Made by a program: the position numbers and the translations under genes. Shown here in pieces: positions 25,956 to 33,747 of a DNA stretch of 64,000 nt. Below the pieces are notes generated by a model. It was not told where the DNA came from. It was given only the letters and a program-made list of their open reading frames with translations, and did not search any database. How positions within the stretch are numbered: the stretch's first letter is position 1; each line of letters starts with the position of its first letter. This DNA is from Bdellovibrionales bacterium (GTDB lineage Bacteria; Bdellovibrionota; Bdellovibrionia; Bdellovibrionales; Bdellovibrionaceae), in NCBI GenBank assembly GCA_018266295.1, contig JAFEAQ010000004.1, positions 682,001 through 746,000 of the forward strand, given 5' to 3'.

Positions 25956-27074
25956 GTGGAAGTGATTTTCTTTAACCTCTTTGTGAATGCAACGTTCTCG
26001 CTGTTAGTGGGGCTCGGGCTTGTTTTGGCCTGCACTCACTACATGCGCGTGAACTGCGGTCCTTGGAAGTTATTTTTGTTATCACTTCCGTTTGTAAAAG
26101 TTATTTATGATTTCTCAAAAGGTGTGCCTCGCTCGTCCATCTTACTGAACAATATCGATCCTTATGCCGTCCCTCCCGGAGTGCAGACCTTTTCCTTGGG
26201 CGTCGGGGTGAATAACTTCATCCCGCAGCTCAAGGCATTGTTTACGATTCATGACTATGATGGCACTCAGTATGGTGTCAGCGTCGGTGATTACGTGGTG
26301 TACTGGCTGGCTCGTAATGTCAGCCCGCAGTTTCCGCTTTATATTGTCTATGCGATCTTGGCCGTGGGGCTTGTACTACTTGTTCGCCGTGCTTATCTCG
26401 GAATGCAGTTTGAGCTTCAGCGTATTGGCGATCGCAAAGAATCGGTGTTGCTTGAAACTAAGCAATTATTTTTGCGTAATGTTGATATTTATATTTCAAA
26501 ATCGTTTTCGGGCACGCCATTTACCGGCGGGGTGTTGAATCCATATATCTGTATTCCCCGTGATGCCTATGAGTCTCTGTCCCCTGCGGAATTGCAAGCG
26601 GTGATTGCGCATGAACTCGGTCATGTTCAGCAATTTGATTTACTGATCACGATGGCGATCTGTGCGCTGGGTGATATCTTCTGGTTTGTTCCGGGTTACC
26701 GTTGGCTTTGTCGTAAGCTTGAGCGCATGCGCGAGATTATCGCCGATCAACGAGCAGTGCACGCAGGTGCCACTCCGGAAGTTCTGGCTTCCGCATTGAT
26801 TAAGTTAAGAGAGATTGCGATGCTCGGTGAAGGCGGAATGATTTTCTATGCGCCGTTTTTAAGAGAACAATCTTTGTTGAAGATTCGTATCGAAAGTCTG
26901 CTGGGACTTCCGGATGAACAGCCGCCACGTTGGATGTGGAAGAATCTGTGGAGCCGTTTATTAATTACGTTCTGGCTTGTGGGTGCGGTGCTGAGTTCAA
27001 ATCTCGGCGGCAATCATCAGACATACAATCCATATGCTCACGGTTCTGTGCATATCTTTTCACAAGACAGCTAA
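25956..27074 (+). CDS. M56-family membrane metalloprotease (BlaR1-like, no sensor domain)
   Basis: 372 residues starting with GTG. Membrane segments are near residues 5-28, 36-52, 126-145 and ~338-356. The zinc motif HELGH is at 219-223, with acidic residues in REIIADQRAV (~260-264) as third-ligand candidates. BlaR1 has an extra ~250-residue extracellular penicillin-binding domain; here only about 15 residues follow the last helix, so the signal is not a covalently bound beta-lactam. It is predicted to inactivate the repressor encoded just upstream. Confidence 0.85.
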   Translation: MEVIFFNLFVNATFSLLVGLGLVLACTHYMRVNCGPWKLFLLSLPFVKVIYDFSKGVPRSSILLNNIDPYAVPPGVQTFSLGVGVNNFIPQLKALFTIHDYDGTQYGVSVGDYVVYWLARNVSPQFPLYIVYAILAVGLVLLVRRAYLGMQFELQRIGDRKESVLLETKQLFLRNVDIYISKSFSGTPFTGGVLNPYICIPRDAYESLSPAELQAVIAHELGHVQQFDLLITMAICALGDIFWFVPGYRWLCRKLERMREIIADQRAVHAGATPEVLASALIKLREIAMLGEGGMIFYAPFLREQSLLKIRIESLLGLPDEQPPRWMWKNLWSRLLITFWLVGAVLSSNLGGNHQTYNPYAHGSVHIFSQDS

Positions 27075-27094
27075 AGCATTTTTTTGAAACTAAA

Positions 27095-27110
27095 TACTAC
27101 ATATGTAGTA
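27095..27110. promoter_or_regulatory. BlaI-type operator (perfect 16-bp palindrome)
   Basis: TACTACATATGTAGTA is a near-ideal BlaI/MecI box. It lies downstream of a TTGAAA -35-like hexamer (27084-27089) and overlaps the probable -10, 19 bases before the start of the secreted-protein gene. Confidence 0.8.
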
Positions 27111-27129
27111 GTAAAACCAGGAGGCATCT

Positions 27130-27546
27130 TTGAAACATGTATTACAAATCACCAGTGTCGCGATCTTTATTCTTTTTGCAGCCATCTCTGAGGCGGGAAC
27201 GATACGAGCCACAGAGATGGATCAAGCGACTTGGGGGAAGGTCTTTGCCGGCCAACTCAAAGATTTTCTAATTGAGTTCCGCAAAGGAGACACGTTGCCA
27301 CTCACGTTCACTGCTGAGGGCGATTTCTTCGAAACGACGCAAGTGCAGCCAACGCCTTTGAAAGTGAAGAAAGACCTGTGGATGAAAGTCGACGGATCAA
27401 AATTAGAAGTTAGTTTAGATGGAACAAACTTTAAGCCCCTCCCTCAGACGGCTCATGGTTTGCTCTTAATTGGTGCGAGTGCGGATGACGCCAGTGGTGG
27501 CCGTGCAAACGGTATCAATGTGAATCTGAAAGCGTATCAGAAGTAG
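27130..27546 (+). CDS. Small secreted protein, predicted BlaI-type regulon member
   Basis: 138 residues from a TTG start with AGGAGG five bases upstream. The signal peptide ends near ISEA-GT. The mature part has about 115 residues, beta-rich, with no cysteines and no family I recognise. The gene sits directly behind the palindrome at 27095-27110 and 8 bases in front of the Skp-like gene. By position it is the first target of the repressor. It is not a beta-lactamase: no SxxK, SDN or metal motifs. Confidence 0.75.
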   Translation: MKHVLQITSVAIFILFAAISEAGTIRATEMDQATWGKVFAGQLKDFLIEFRKGDTLPLTFTAEGDFFETTQVQPTPLKVKKDLWMKVDGSKLEVSLDGTNFKPLPQTAHGLLLIGASADDASGGRANGINVNLKAYQK

Positions 27547-27554
27547 GGCAAGCC

Positions 27555-28058
27555 ATGAAAAAGTACTTAGTTCTCTTGTTTGCCTGGGCGGTGATATCCC
27601 CTCCCGCCCGGGCTGACACCAAAATCGGAGTGGTAGACATGGAAAAGATTATGAAGACCCTGCCGCGGGCGGTGAAGATCCGCGCAGATATTGAATCAGA
27701 CTACAAGAAAAAGAAAACCGAACTGGAGAAAGCAGAAGATGACTTACGAACGCTGGAAAAAGACCTCGAAAAAAAGAAAGCTGTTCTTTCTGAAGAAGCA
27801 ATCAAACGAAAACAAGAAGAATTCCAAAAACGACTTATGGAATTCCGAGAACAAGTAACCAAGAGCCAAACTGATCTTCAGAAGAAGCAAAACGATTTGT
27901 TTTCTCCCGTGCTTGAGCAAATTAAGAAAGCCATCACTGAAGTTGCGGCCGAGCGCGGGTACGGATTGGTTTTGAATCAGCAGCCGGATTTGCTTTATGT
28001 AGGCTCGAGTACCGATATGACCTCTGAGGTCGTCAAACACATGGATCAAAAGCATTAG
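27555..28058 (+). CDS. skp: Skp/OmpH-family periplasmic chaperone
   Basis: 167 residues. A signal peptide (1-20) is followed by KIGVVDMEKIMKTLP, the OmpH N-terminal strand. Long charged helices (residues ~45-125, coiled-coil tentacles) come next, and a final strand AERGYGLVLNQQPDLLYVG closes the body. Skp trimers hold unfolded outer-membrane proteins. It is the second gene behind the BlaI-type operator, coupling that regulator to outer-membrane assembly. Confidence 0.9.
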   Translation: MKKYLVLLFAWAVISPPARADTKIGVVDMEKIMKTLPRAVKIRADIESDYKKKKTELEKAEDDLRTLEKDLEKKKAVLSEEAIKRKQEEFQKRLMEFREQVTKSQTDLQKKQNDLFSPVLEQIKKAITEVAAERGYGLVLNQQPDLLYVGSSTDMTSEVVKHMDQKH

Positions 28059-28080
28059 ATTCTTTCTTTTATCTCTGAGT

Positions 28081-28932
28081 TTGCATATTGGTTTGCTGCT
28101 ACTGTTTTGGCCGAAAGCCGAAAAAGATCTAAAGACACCACCAGACGTTATTGAATTCGAACTCAAGCCCTCAGCCTCTAGCGACGGTCCTGCTGAAACT
28201 CCTCTAGGTTCGCAGAAAAGCGGAGGTTCGAGGGCGACCTCAAAGAAACCCACTTCGCGTGAGTTGGTTCACAAAATTCTTTCCAATGATTATTCCCCTG
28301 ACGGTCCTTTGGCGTCTGGCAAAGGATCCCGTCACCATCGCGAAGGCAGTTGGGAGGAAGGTGGTTACAGCAAAGAGGATGATCCCAACGTCGCTTGGGG
28401 GGCCGGCGGTGGGACTTTCGAGCGCATTCAGGATTTTTCTCTGATGAAGCGCTTCCACGCGAAAGTTGATGCTTTGTTATTTTATCCCGGGGTTCTGGCC
28501 CGCCATCAAATCAGTGGTTTTGTAAATGCGCGGATTGTTTTAAATCAGAAGGGCGATTGCGATTGGCGTCTTACAAAGATTCGTGCCGCTGATCCTTACT
28601 TACGTGTCTACATTTTACATTTGCTCAAGAAAGTTTGCGATGAAAACTATAAAAACTATTTGGGCGGACGGGTGATGACAAATGTGGATATGACTTTTCA
28701 GTTTTCCATTTCGGAACAGCCCACGACGGACGAGCTTATCCAACAGAATCAGAAAATATTGGGGAATGTGCTTTTCTTTTTTAGAAATAGCCATCAAAGC
28801 GTGGCTGAATGGCATCTGGGACCGCTCACGGGTGTTTTTCCGTTGCCGTTTGTGAACGTTGATTTTGCTTGGGTCTTTGAAAATTTTGATAAGTATGTGA
28901 ACCACAAAGATCCACTCCAAGAGTTTCATTGA
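28081..28932 (+). CDS. TonB-like protein with C-terminal TonB-type domain
   Basis: At least 283 residues. The 28081 start is a TTG without a ribosome site, but the frame is open upstream to 28021. Read from there it supplies a proper membrane anchor (IRFFLLSLSLHIGLLLLFW) like that of TonB. The true start is probably a rare codon near 28054 or translational coupling to the skp stop. A Ser/Gly/Lys-rich linker follows (residues ~25-110). The region FYPGVLARHQISGFVNARIVLNQKG and on resembles the TonB C-terminal fold. It is third in the BlaI-box operon. Confidence 0.7.
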   Translation: MHIGLLLLFWPKAEKDLKTPPDVIEFELKPSASSDGPAETPLGSQKSGGSRATSKKPTSRELVHKILSNDYSPDGPLASGKGSRHHREGSWEEGGYSKEDDPNVAWGAGGGTFERIQDFSLMKRFHAKVDALLFYPGVLARHQISGFVNARIVLNQKGDCDWRLTKIRAADPYLRVYILHLLKKVCDENYKNYLGGRVMTNVDMTFQFSISEQPTTDELIQQNQKILGNVLFFFRNSHQSVAEWHLGPLTGVFPLPFVNVDFAWVFENFDKYVNHKDPLQEFH

Positions 28933-29026
28933 TTCATACTGCTAGGTGACAGATGCAGCTTTTTTCTTTTTCGCCCTTCGCAGTTGGGCGTAGGATTGAG
29001 TGACTTCTTCAGAAAGTAGGGACGTC

Positions 29027-30445
29027 ATGAGTATAGAGAATCCGGGGATGCTTGAAAGAATTGCCGCACGTATTACTGCGTGGTCGGAAAAATGGTTTCC
29101 AGATTCTTACATCTTCGCCGTTCTGGCTGTGATTGTTGTCGGTGCGGGGGCATTGATCAGTGGTGTTCCTGTCCGCTCAGTTGCCGTTGCTTTCGGGGAT
29201 GGCTTTTGGAGTCTGATTCCCTTCACTATGCAAATGGCTATCGTCTCGATCTCGGGGTATGTGGTAGCTTCTTCTCCTCCTGCTGCCAAGTTGATTAACT
29301 GGCTTGCGCGTATTCCAAAATCCAGCCGTGGAGCCGTGGCCTTCGTTGCATTCTTGACGATCATTGCTTCGTTACTGAACTGGGCGTTTAGTCTTGTGTT
29401 TGGTGGATTGTTGGTTCGTGCGCTGGCTCGTCGTAAAGATTTGAAAATGGATTACCGAGCGGCGGGGGCTTCTGCTTACTTGGGCTTAGGTGCCACTTGG
29501 GCGATGGGACTGAGTTCTTCTGCTTCGCAGTTGCAAGCCAACGTCGATAGTATTCCGAAAAGCTTATTACCGATCACAGGGGTGATTCCGTTTAGTGAAA
29601 CGATTTTCTTACCCCAGTCGCTACTGATTCTTTTCATCTTGATGGTGATCTCGGTGGTCATTTCTTATTTCTCAGCGCCGAAGGAAGACCGCGCAGTCAC
29701 CGCGGAAGCCTTGGGTATTTCGATCACTGATGATGCGGCTGAAAATATCGAAAAGCCGGATCGCCCGGGCGAGTGGCTCGAGTATTCGCCAATTCTGACG
29801 TTCTTTATTATTATTCTGGGTTTCTGGTGGTTCTTCATTGAGGTCGAAGCAAAGACGATTATTCCTGCGATTTCAAATTTGAATACTTACAACTTGCTCT
29901 TCTTGATGCTGGGAATGTTGCTAAATTGGCGGCCGAAGAGATTTCTGCATTCAGTGGCGAAGGCTGTGCCCACTGCAACGGGTGTGTTGATTCAGTTTCC
30001 ATTGTACGGAAGTATTGCCTATATCTTGACGAAGGCAACGGGATCTGACGGTCAGCCGCTCTCGCATCACATTGCGAATTTCTTTATTTCGATCTCTACC
30101 AAAGAATCTTTCCCGGGTTTGATGGGGATTTACTCGGCGATTTTGGGTTTCTTTGTGCCATCGGGCGGTGGTAAGTGGGTGATCGAAGCTCCTTACTTGA
30201 TGCAAGCGGCGAATGAACTCAAAGTGCATCTCGGATGGACGGTTGTTGTATATAACGCAGCTGAAGCTCTGCCGAACTTGATCAACCCGTTCTTCATGCT
30301 CGCACTCATCGGTGTCCTCGGCTTGAAAGCCCGTGACATCGTTGGTTACACAGTCACGCAGCTGATCGTGCATGCGCCCGTGGTGATCATTCTGTTGTGG
30401 TTACTGGCGGGCACGCTTGAGTATCACCCGCCAGTGATTCCGTAA
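29027..30445 (+). CDS. AtoE-type short-chain fatty acid transporter
   Basis: 472 residues from the ATG at 29027 (AGTAGGGAC upstream); a GTG at 29000 would only add nine residues. It has about 12 helices with the AtoE/TIGR00366 features EKWFPDSYIFAVLAVIVV, a SPPAAKLINWLA loop, GGGKWVIEAPYLM and YNAAEALPNLINPFFMLALIG. It is predicted to take up butyrate-like acids. It stands alone: no acyl-CoA transferase gene is adjacent. Confidence 0.88.
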   Translation: MSIENPGMLERIAARITAWSEKWFPDSYIFAVLAVIVVGAGALISGVPVRSVAVAFGDGFWSLIPFTMQMAIVSISGYVVASSPPAAKLINWLARIPKSSRGAVAFVAFLTIIASLLNWAFSLVFGGLLVRALARRKDLKMDYRAAGASAYLGLGATWAMGLSSSASQLQANVDSIPKSLLPITGVIPFSETIFLPQSLLILFILMVISVVISYFSAPKEDRAVTAEALGISITDDAAENIEKPDRPGEWLEYSPILTFFIIILGFWWFFIEVEAKTIIPAISNLNTYNLLFLMLGMLLNWRPKRFLHSVAKAVPTATGVLIQFPLYGSIAYILTKATGSDGQPLSHHIANFFISISTKESFPGLMGIYSAILGFFVPSGGGKWVIEAPYLMQAANELKVHLGWTVVVYNAAEALPNLINPFFMLALIGVLGLKARDIVGYTVTQLIVHAPVVIILLWLLAGTLEYHPPVIP

Positions 30446-30450
30446 TAAGA

Positions 30451-31344
30451 TTACTCGATCGGCACAAGGAGTTCTGTAACGAGTTCATTTTCGGGAACGA
30501 CTTCTGGATTGCTTAAGTAGTTCTCAATGCAAGGCCCGGCACGGAGTTTAAATTTGTTTTCAGCAAGATATCTGAAAATCTGATCGAAGGCCGGCCATAC
30601 CAAGTGAGTCGGGCCAATCAGCATAAACTTCGCGTAGTTGCCGCCGGATATTTTTTTGTACTCGAGTCCTTTAGGAACTTTCTTGGGGGCTTCTTTTACG
30701 GTAACACCTGCACCGTAGTACATTTTGCTTTCATCACTGGAGTTATTGTCCAAAATACTCAAGCCAAGATATTCAGTGATGGTGTCCTTGGCGACGAACT
30801 TATCTACGAGGGGAATAAGCTCATACCACGTCGGCATCGCGACTTCTTTAAAAATCCCGGACTTTTCTACATAGAGTAAATGGCTGTTCGGCCGCTGTAC
30901 GATTTCTGGTTTTAGGTTTAAGTTCATAGTCATCTCCTTTTCTTCTGGGTTGATGCTATGATCGTAAATCATCCGATTTCTCTCCGCTTGTCCGAGATGG
31001 CGAAATTGCGAGGGACTGATTTTAAAGAATGATTTAAAAACTTTGTTAAATGCAGAAGGAGTGTCATAGCCGACGCTCAAAGCGATTTCGGTCACGGGGC
31101 ATTCGAGGTCTTCTTGCAGAATCTTTAGCGCATTGACGAGGCGGATTCTTCGTAAATAAGTGAATGTCGTTTCGCCGGTGTAAGATAAAAACAACCGGCC
31201 GAAATGATATTCTGAAGAGCCGGCTTCTTTAGCAATCTGCCTCAAGTTGATATCTTTGGTGGAGTGAGCGCGGATGAATCTCTGTGCGCGGCCGATTTGG
31301 GATCTATGAAAGTGCTTCAGTTTGATGTTGGTTTTTTTCTGCAT
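30451..31344 (-). CDS. AraC-family regulator with GyrI-like effector domain
   Basis: 297 residues. The AraC double HTH occupies residues ~18-115 (INLRQIAKEAGSSEYHFGRLF and VTEIALSVGYDTPSAFNKVFKSFFKISPSQFR), with the DNA-binding part N-terminal. The C-terminal ~155 residues form a GyrI-like/SOUL-type pocket (LLYVEKSGIFKEVAMPTWYELIPLV), as in Rob and BmrR-type regulators that sense small hydrophobic ligands. It is convergent with the AtoE gene; its target is unknown. Confidence 0.88.
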   Translation of the reverse strand: MQKKTNIKLKHFHRSQIGRAQRFIRAHSTKDINLRQIAKEAGSSEYHFGRLFLSYTGETTFTYLRRIRLVNALKILQEDLECPVTEIALSVGYDTPSAFNKVFKSFFKISPSQFRHLGQAERNRMIYDHSINPEEKEMTMNLNLKPEIVQRPNSHLLYVEKSGIFKEVAMPTWYELIPLVDKFVAKDTITEYLGLSILDNNSSDESKMYYGAGVTVKEAPKKVPKGLEYKKISGGNYAKFMLIGPTHLVWPAFDQIFRYLAENKFKLRAGPCIENYLSNPEVVPENELVTELLVPIE

Positions 31345-31424
31345 ATAGCATTGTGGCCCGAGCCAGGCTAAAAAGCTTGTCCAGAATTGCTAAGTTGCGC
31401 TCAAATTTGGGTTTTAAGAGCATC

Positions 31425-31916
31425 TTAGTGCTTTCGCTTAACGTAAGTTCCAACGAGCTCGGCTTTGGCCAGAATGTGTCCCCGCATCGCTTTTTCGAGA
31501 GCCGCCTTGTCAGCATTCTTTAAATCCTGCAGCTTTGTGTCCAGGGCGTAGATTTTATAAAAATAACGATGCTGACCAATCGGTGGGCATGGACCGCCGT
31601 AGCCTTTCTTATGCCAATCATTGAGTCCATCCGTCGCACCGGGCGGTAGATTTTCGGTATGTTCTTTCAGAGATGAAACCTCTGCCGGAATATTATAAGC
31701 GACCCAATGAACCCATGTTCTTTGCGGATGCTGAGGATCCGGAGCATCGGGGTCATCCACGATCAAAGCGAAACTCTTGGTATTCGCGGGAGCTCCCTTC
31801 CAGCTCAGTGGCGGAGAGAAGTCCTCACCTTCACAAGTGTACTTTGCGGGAATGGATTCATTATTTTTAAATGCGCTTGATGACAAAATGAAACTCGTAA
31901 CAGCTTCGGCAACCAT
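31425..31916 (-). CDS. YbhB/YbcL-family PEBP-like protein
   Basis: 163 residues from the ATG at 31916, which has a very strong GAGGAGG site. PEBP signature: DDPDAPD, WVHWVAYNIP and GYGGPCPPIGQHRYFYKIYALD, the anion-binding pocket. Bacterial PEBP-like proteins lack an established function. The frame extends 60 bases further upstream without support. No signal peptide. Confidence 0.92.
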   Translation of the reverse strand: MVAEAVTSFILSSSAFKNNESIPAKYTCEGEDFSPPLSWKGAPANTKSFALIVDDPDAPDPQHPQRTWVHWVAYNIPAEVSSLKEHTENLPPGATDGLNDWHKKGYGGPCPPIGQHRYFYKIYALDTKLQDLKNADKAALEKAMRGHILAKAELVGTYVKRKH

Positions 31917-32066
31917 AGAAACCTCCTCGAATGACTCTAGCATAAAGCGAAAAGCTGGACGAAAGACGTTTTTCACTAAAGGAGGAAATGAAAGACTAAC
32001 GGACTCCTAACCCAACCTTAACAGGAAATTAGTTACTCTATGACTAGCAACAGATGGGGGATTTGT

Positions 32067-32942
32067 ATGCTGAACACATTAGTCCTTGGGAGTCTCGACC
32101 GAGTTTCTACGACCTTGCACTCAATGTATCAGATGCGTTTGAACCGCATCAATCAATTCAAACCAAAGATCGAAGTCTACTCTGAAATCGGTCCATTCCT
32201 CGTTAAGACCGTTTCTTCTGCACAAGAATTAAGGGCGGCTCTTGAATTACGTTACCAAGTTTTCCATCGCGAAATGATCGGCAAAGCAAAACCTATCGGC
32301 ATCGACGTCGATGAGTTCGACTTTCTTTGCGATCACTTGGTCATCGTCGAAAAGAAAACCAGTAAAATTGTGGGCACCTACCGATTGAACTGTTCGGAGT
32401 TTTCGAAAGACTTCTACTCCGCCCGCGAGTTCAATCTCAATCGTATTATGCAACAGCCGGGAATTAAGCTGGAGCTGGGACGCGCTTGCATACTCAAAGA
32501 TTACAGACGAGGGGTTGTCATTTCTTTGTTATGGCGTGGGATTGCTGAATACATGGCAAATAGCCGCGCGCAGTTGCTTTTTGGCTGCGCGAGCATCAAA
32601 ACCGAAAACCCAAGAGAAGCTGCTTTAGTTTATAAATACTTTGCGCAGAAGGGTCGTATTGTTTCTGAATACTTGGCAATTCCAACAAAAGCCTACACGA
32701 TGCCAAAGCTGGATTTGTGGATTCAGTACTTCCAAAACCCTCTGACAGAGGCAGAAATAGCGGAAGTCGAAGTGCTTATTCCGCCCCTTTGTCGGGCCTA
32801 TCTCAAGATTGGTGCCTATATCGGTGGAGAACCTGCATGGGATGCTGAGTTTAAGTGCATTGATTTCTTGACGATCCTGCACCGCGAAGATTTAAATAGA
32901 ACACTGTGGAAGAGATACAAGCTGGACTCCGAGGAGTCCTAA
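32067..32942 (+). CDS. GNAT-type N-acyltransferase, OlsB-like
   Basis: About 291 residues from the ATG at 32067 (GGGGGA five bases upstream). It matches the hemolysin/OlsB acyltransferase family: LRYQVFHREM near the N-terminus, DEFDFLCDHLVIVEKKTSKIVGTYRL, then the ELGRACILKDYR block and LFGCASIKT. OlsB attaches a 3-hydroxyacyl chain to ornithine, the first step of ornithine-lipid synthesis. The partner PlsC-type gene overlaps its 3' end. The acceptor amino acid cannot be fixed from sequence. Confidence 0.8.
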   Translation: MLNTLVLGSLDRVSTTLHSMYQMRLNRINQFKPKIEVYSEIGPFLVKTVSSAQELRAALELRYQVFHREMIGKAKPIGIDVDEFDFLCDHLVIVEKKTSKIVGTYRLNCSEFSKDFYSAREFNLNRIMQQPGIKLELGRACILKDYRRGVVISLLWRGIAEYMANSRAQLLFGCASIKTENPREAALVYKYFAQKGRIVSEYLAIPTKAYTMPKLDLWIQYFQNPLTEAEIAEVEVLIPPLCRAYLKIGAYIGGEPAWDAEFKCIDFLTILHREDLNRTLWKRYKLDSEES

Positions 32943-33742
32943 GATTTTTTTTAGCTGTTCTAGTTGTTACTAAGTTCTTTGTGCACGCGCTTATCATTAA
33001 GTTCCGCTACAGCCGCAAGGACGTTGTCGCCCGCAGGCATGCATTCAGCCAAAACTCATCTGTTCACTGTGCTCTCATGAATAAAGTTTTTAATGTTCAA
33101 GTCAGCGTGAAGGGCAAACCTCACAAAGACAGCAGCTTTTTGTATGTGGGTAACCATACGGGCTTTGTGGATATCTTTGCGCTGTCGTCTGTGATGCCGG
33201 CAGTTTTTGTAACCTCACAAGAAATGCGTGAGACTCCCGTTTTAGGCGATATTTGCGAGATGGCTGGCTGTGTGTTCGTGGAACGCCGTAGCCGCACGCA
33301 GATCATGAATGAACTCGGAGTTTTGAAAGAAGCTCTCGAGCAGGGCCTGAACGTTGTTCTGTATCCAGAAGCTACCTCCACCGATGGAGCCATGGTTTAT
33401 CCGTTTAAGAAAACTCTGATGATGGCGGGGCCTCAAGCAGGTCGTCCGATTCAGCCGGGAGTTATTAATTATATTGATATCGGTGGCCAGGATTTCAATA
33501 TGAAGTCCCGTGATAATGTTTGTTGGTATGGTGAAATGAGCTTTGGCCAAGCCATGATCAACTTGCTAAGCACGCCGTACATCAAAGTTGAAATCGAATA
33601 TCTTGAGCCGATTGTTGTATCGGCTGACGCCAATCGTGGTGAAGTTGCCGCTCGCGCTCACGCAGCGGTGGCTGCAAGATTCCGTCCGCCGCGCGCCTTC
33701 TCGCCACTTGATGAAGAAGCCGTTGCCGGAGACGAAGCTTAA
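32906..33742 (+). CDS. PlsC-type 1-acyl acyltransferase, OlsA-like
   Basis: 278 residues from a GTG that overlaps the OlsB-like gene by 37 bases. It has an N-terminal membrane helix (~12-32), the HX4D motif in NHTGFVD, VFVERRSR, and a PEAT variant of the usual PEGT block (YPEATSTDGAMVYPFKK). OlsA acylates lyso-ornithine lipid; a phosphatidic-acid role is the alternative. The start is uncertain because a GAGGAG site lies 25 bases further inside without a good start codon. It is convergent with the ABC-F gene, 5 bases apart. Confidence 0.82.
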   Translation: MEEIQAGLRGVLRFFLAVLVVTKFFVHALIIKFRYSRKDVVARRHAFSQNSSVHCALMNKVFNVQVSVKGKPHKDSSFLYVGNHTGFVDIFALSSVMPAVFVTSQEMRETPVLGDICEMAGCVFVERRSRTQIMNELGVLKEALEQGLNVVLYPEATSTDGAMVYPFKKTLMMAGPQAGRPIQPGVINYIDIGGQDFNMKSRDNVCWYGEMSFGQAMINLLSTPYIKVEIEYLEPIVVSADANRGEVAARAHAAVAARFRPPRAFSPLDEEAVAGDEA

Positions 33743-33747
33743 GGGCC

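Noticed and set aside
25563-27546. Beta-lactam resistance operon (blaI-blaR1-bla)
   Set aside because: The M56 protein lacks a penicillin-binding domain, and the neighbouring target has no beta-lactamase motifs.
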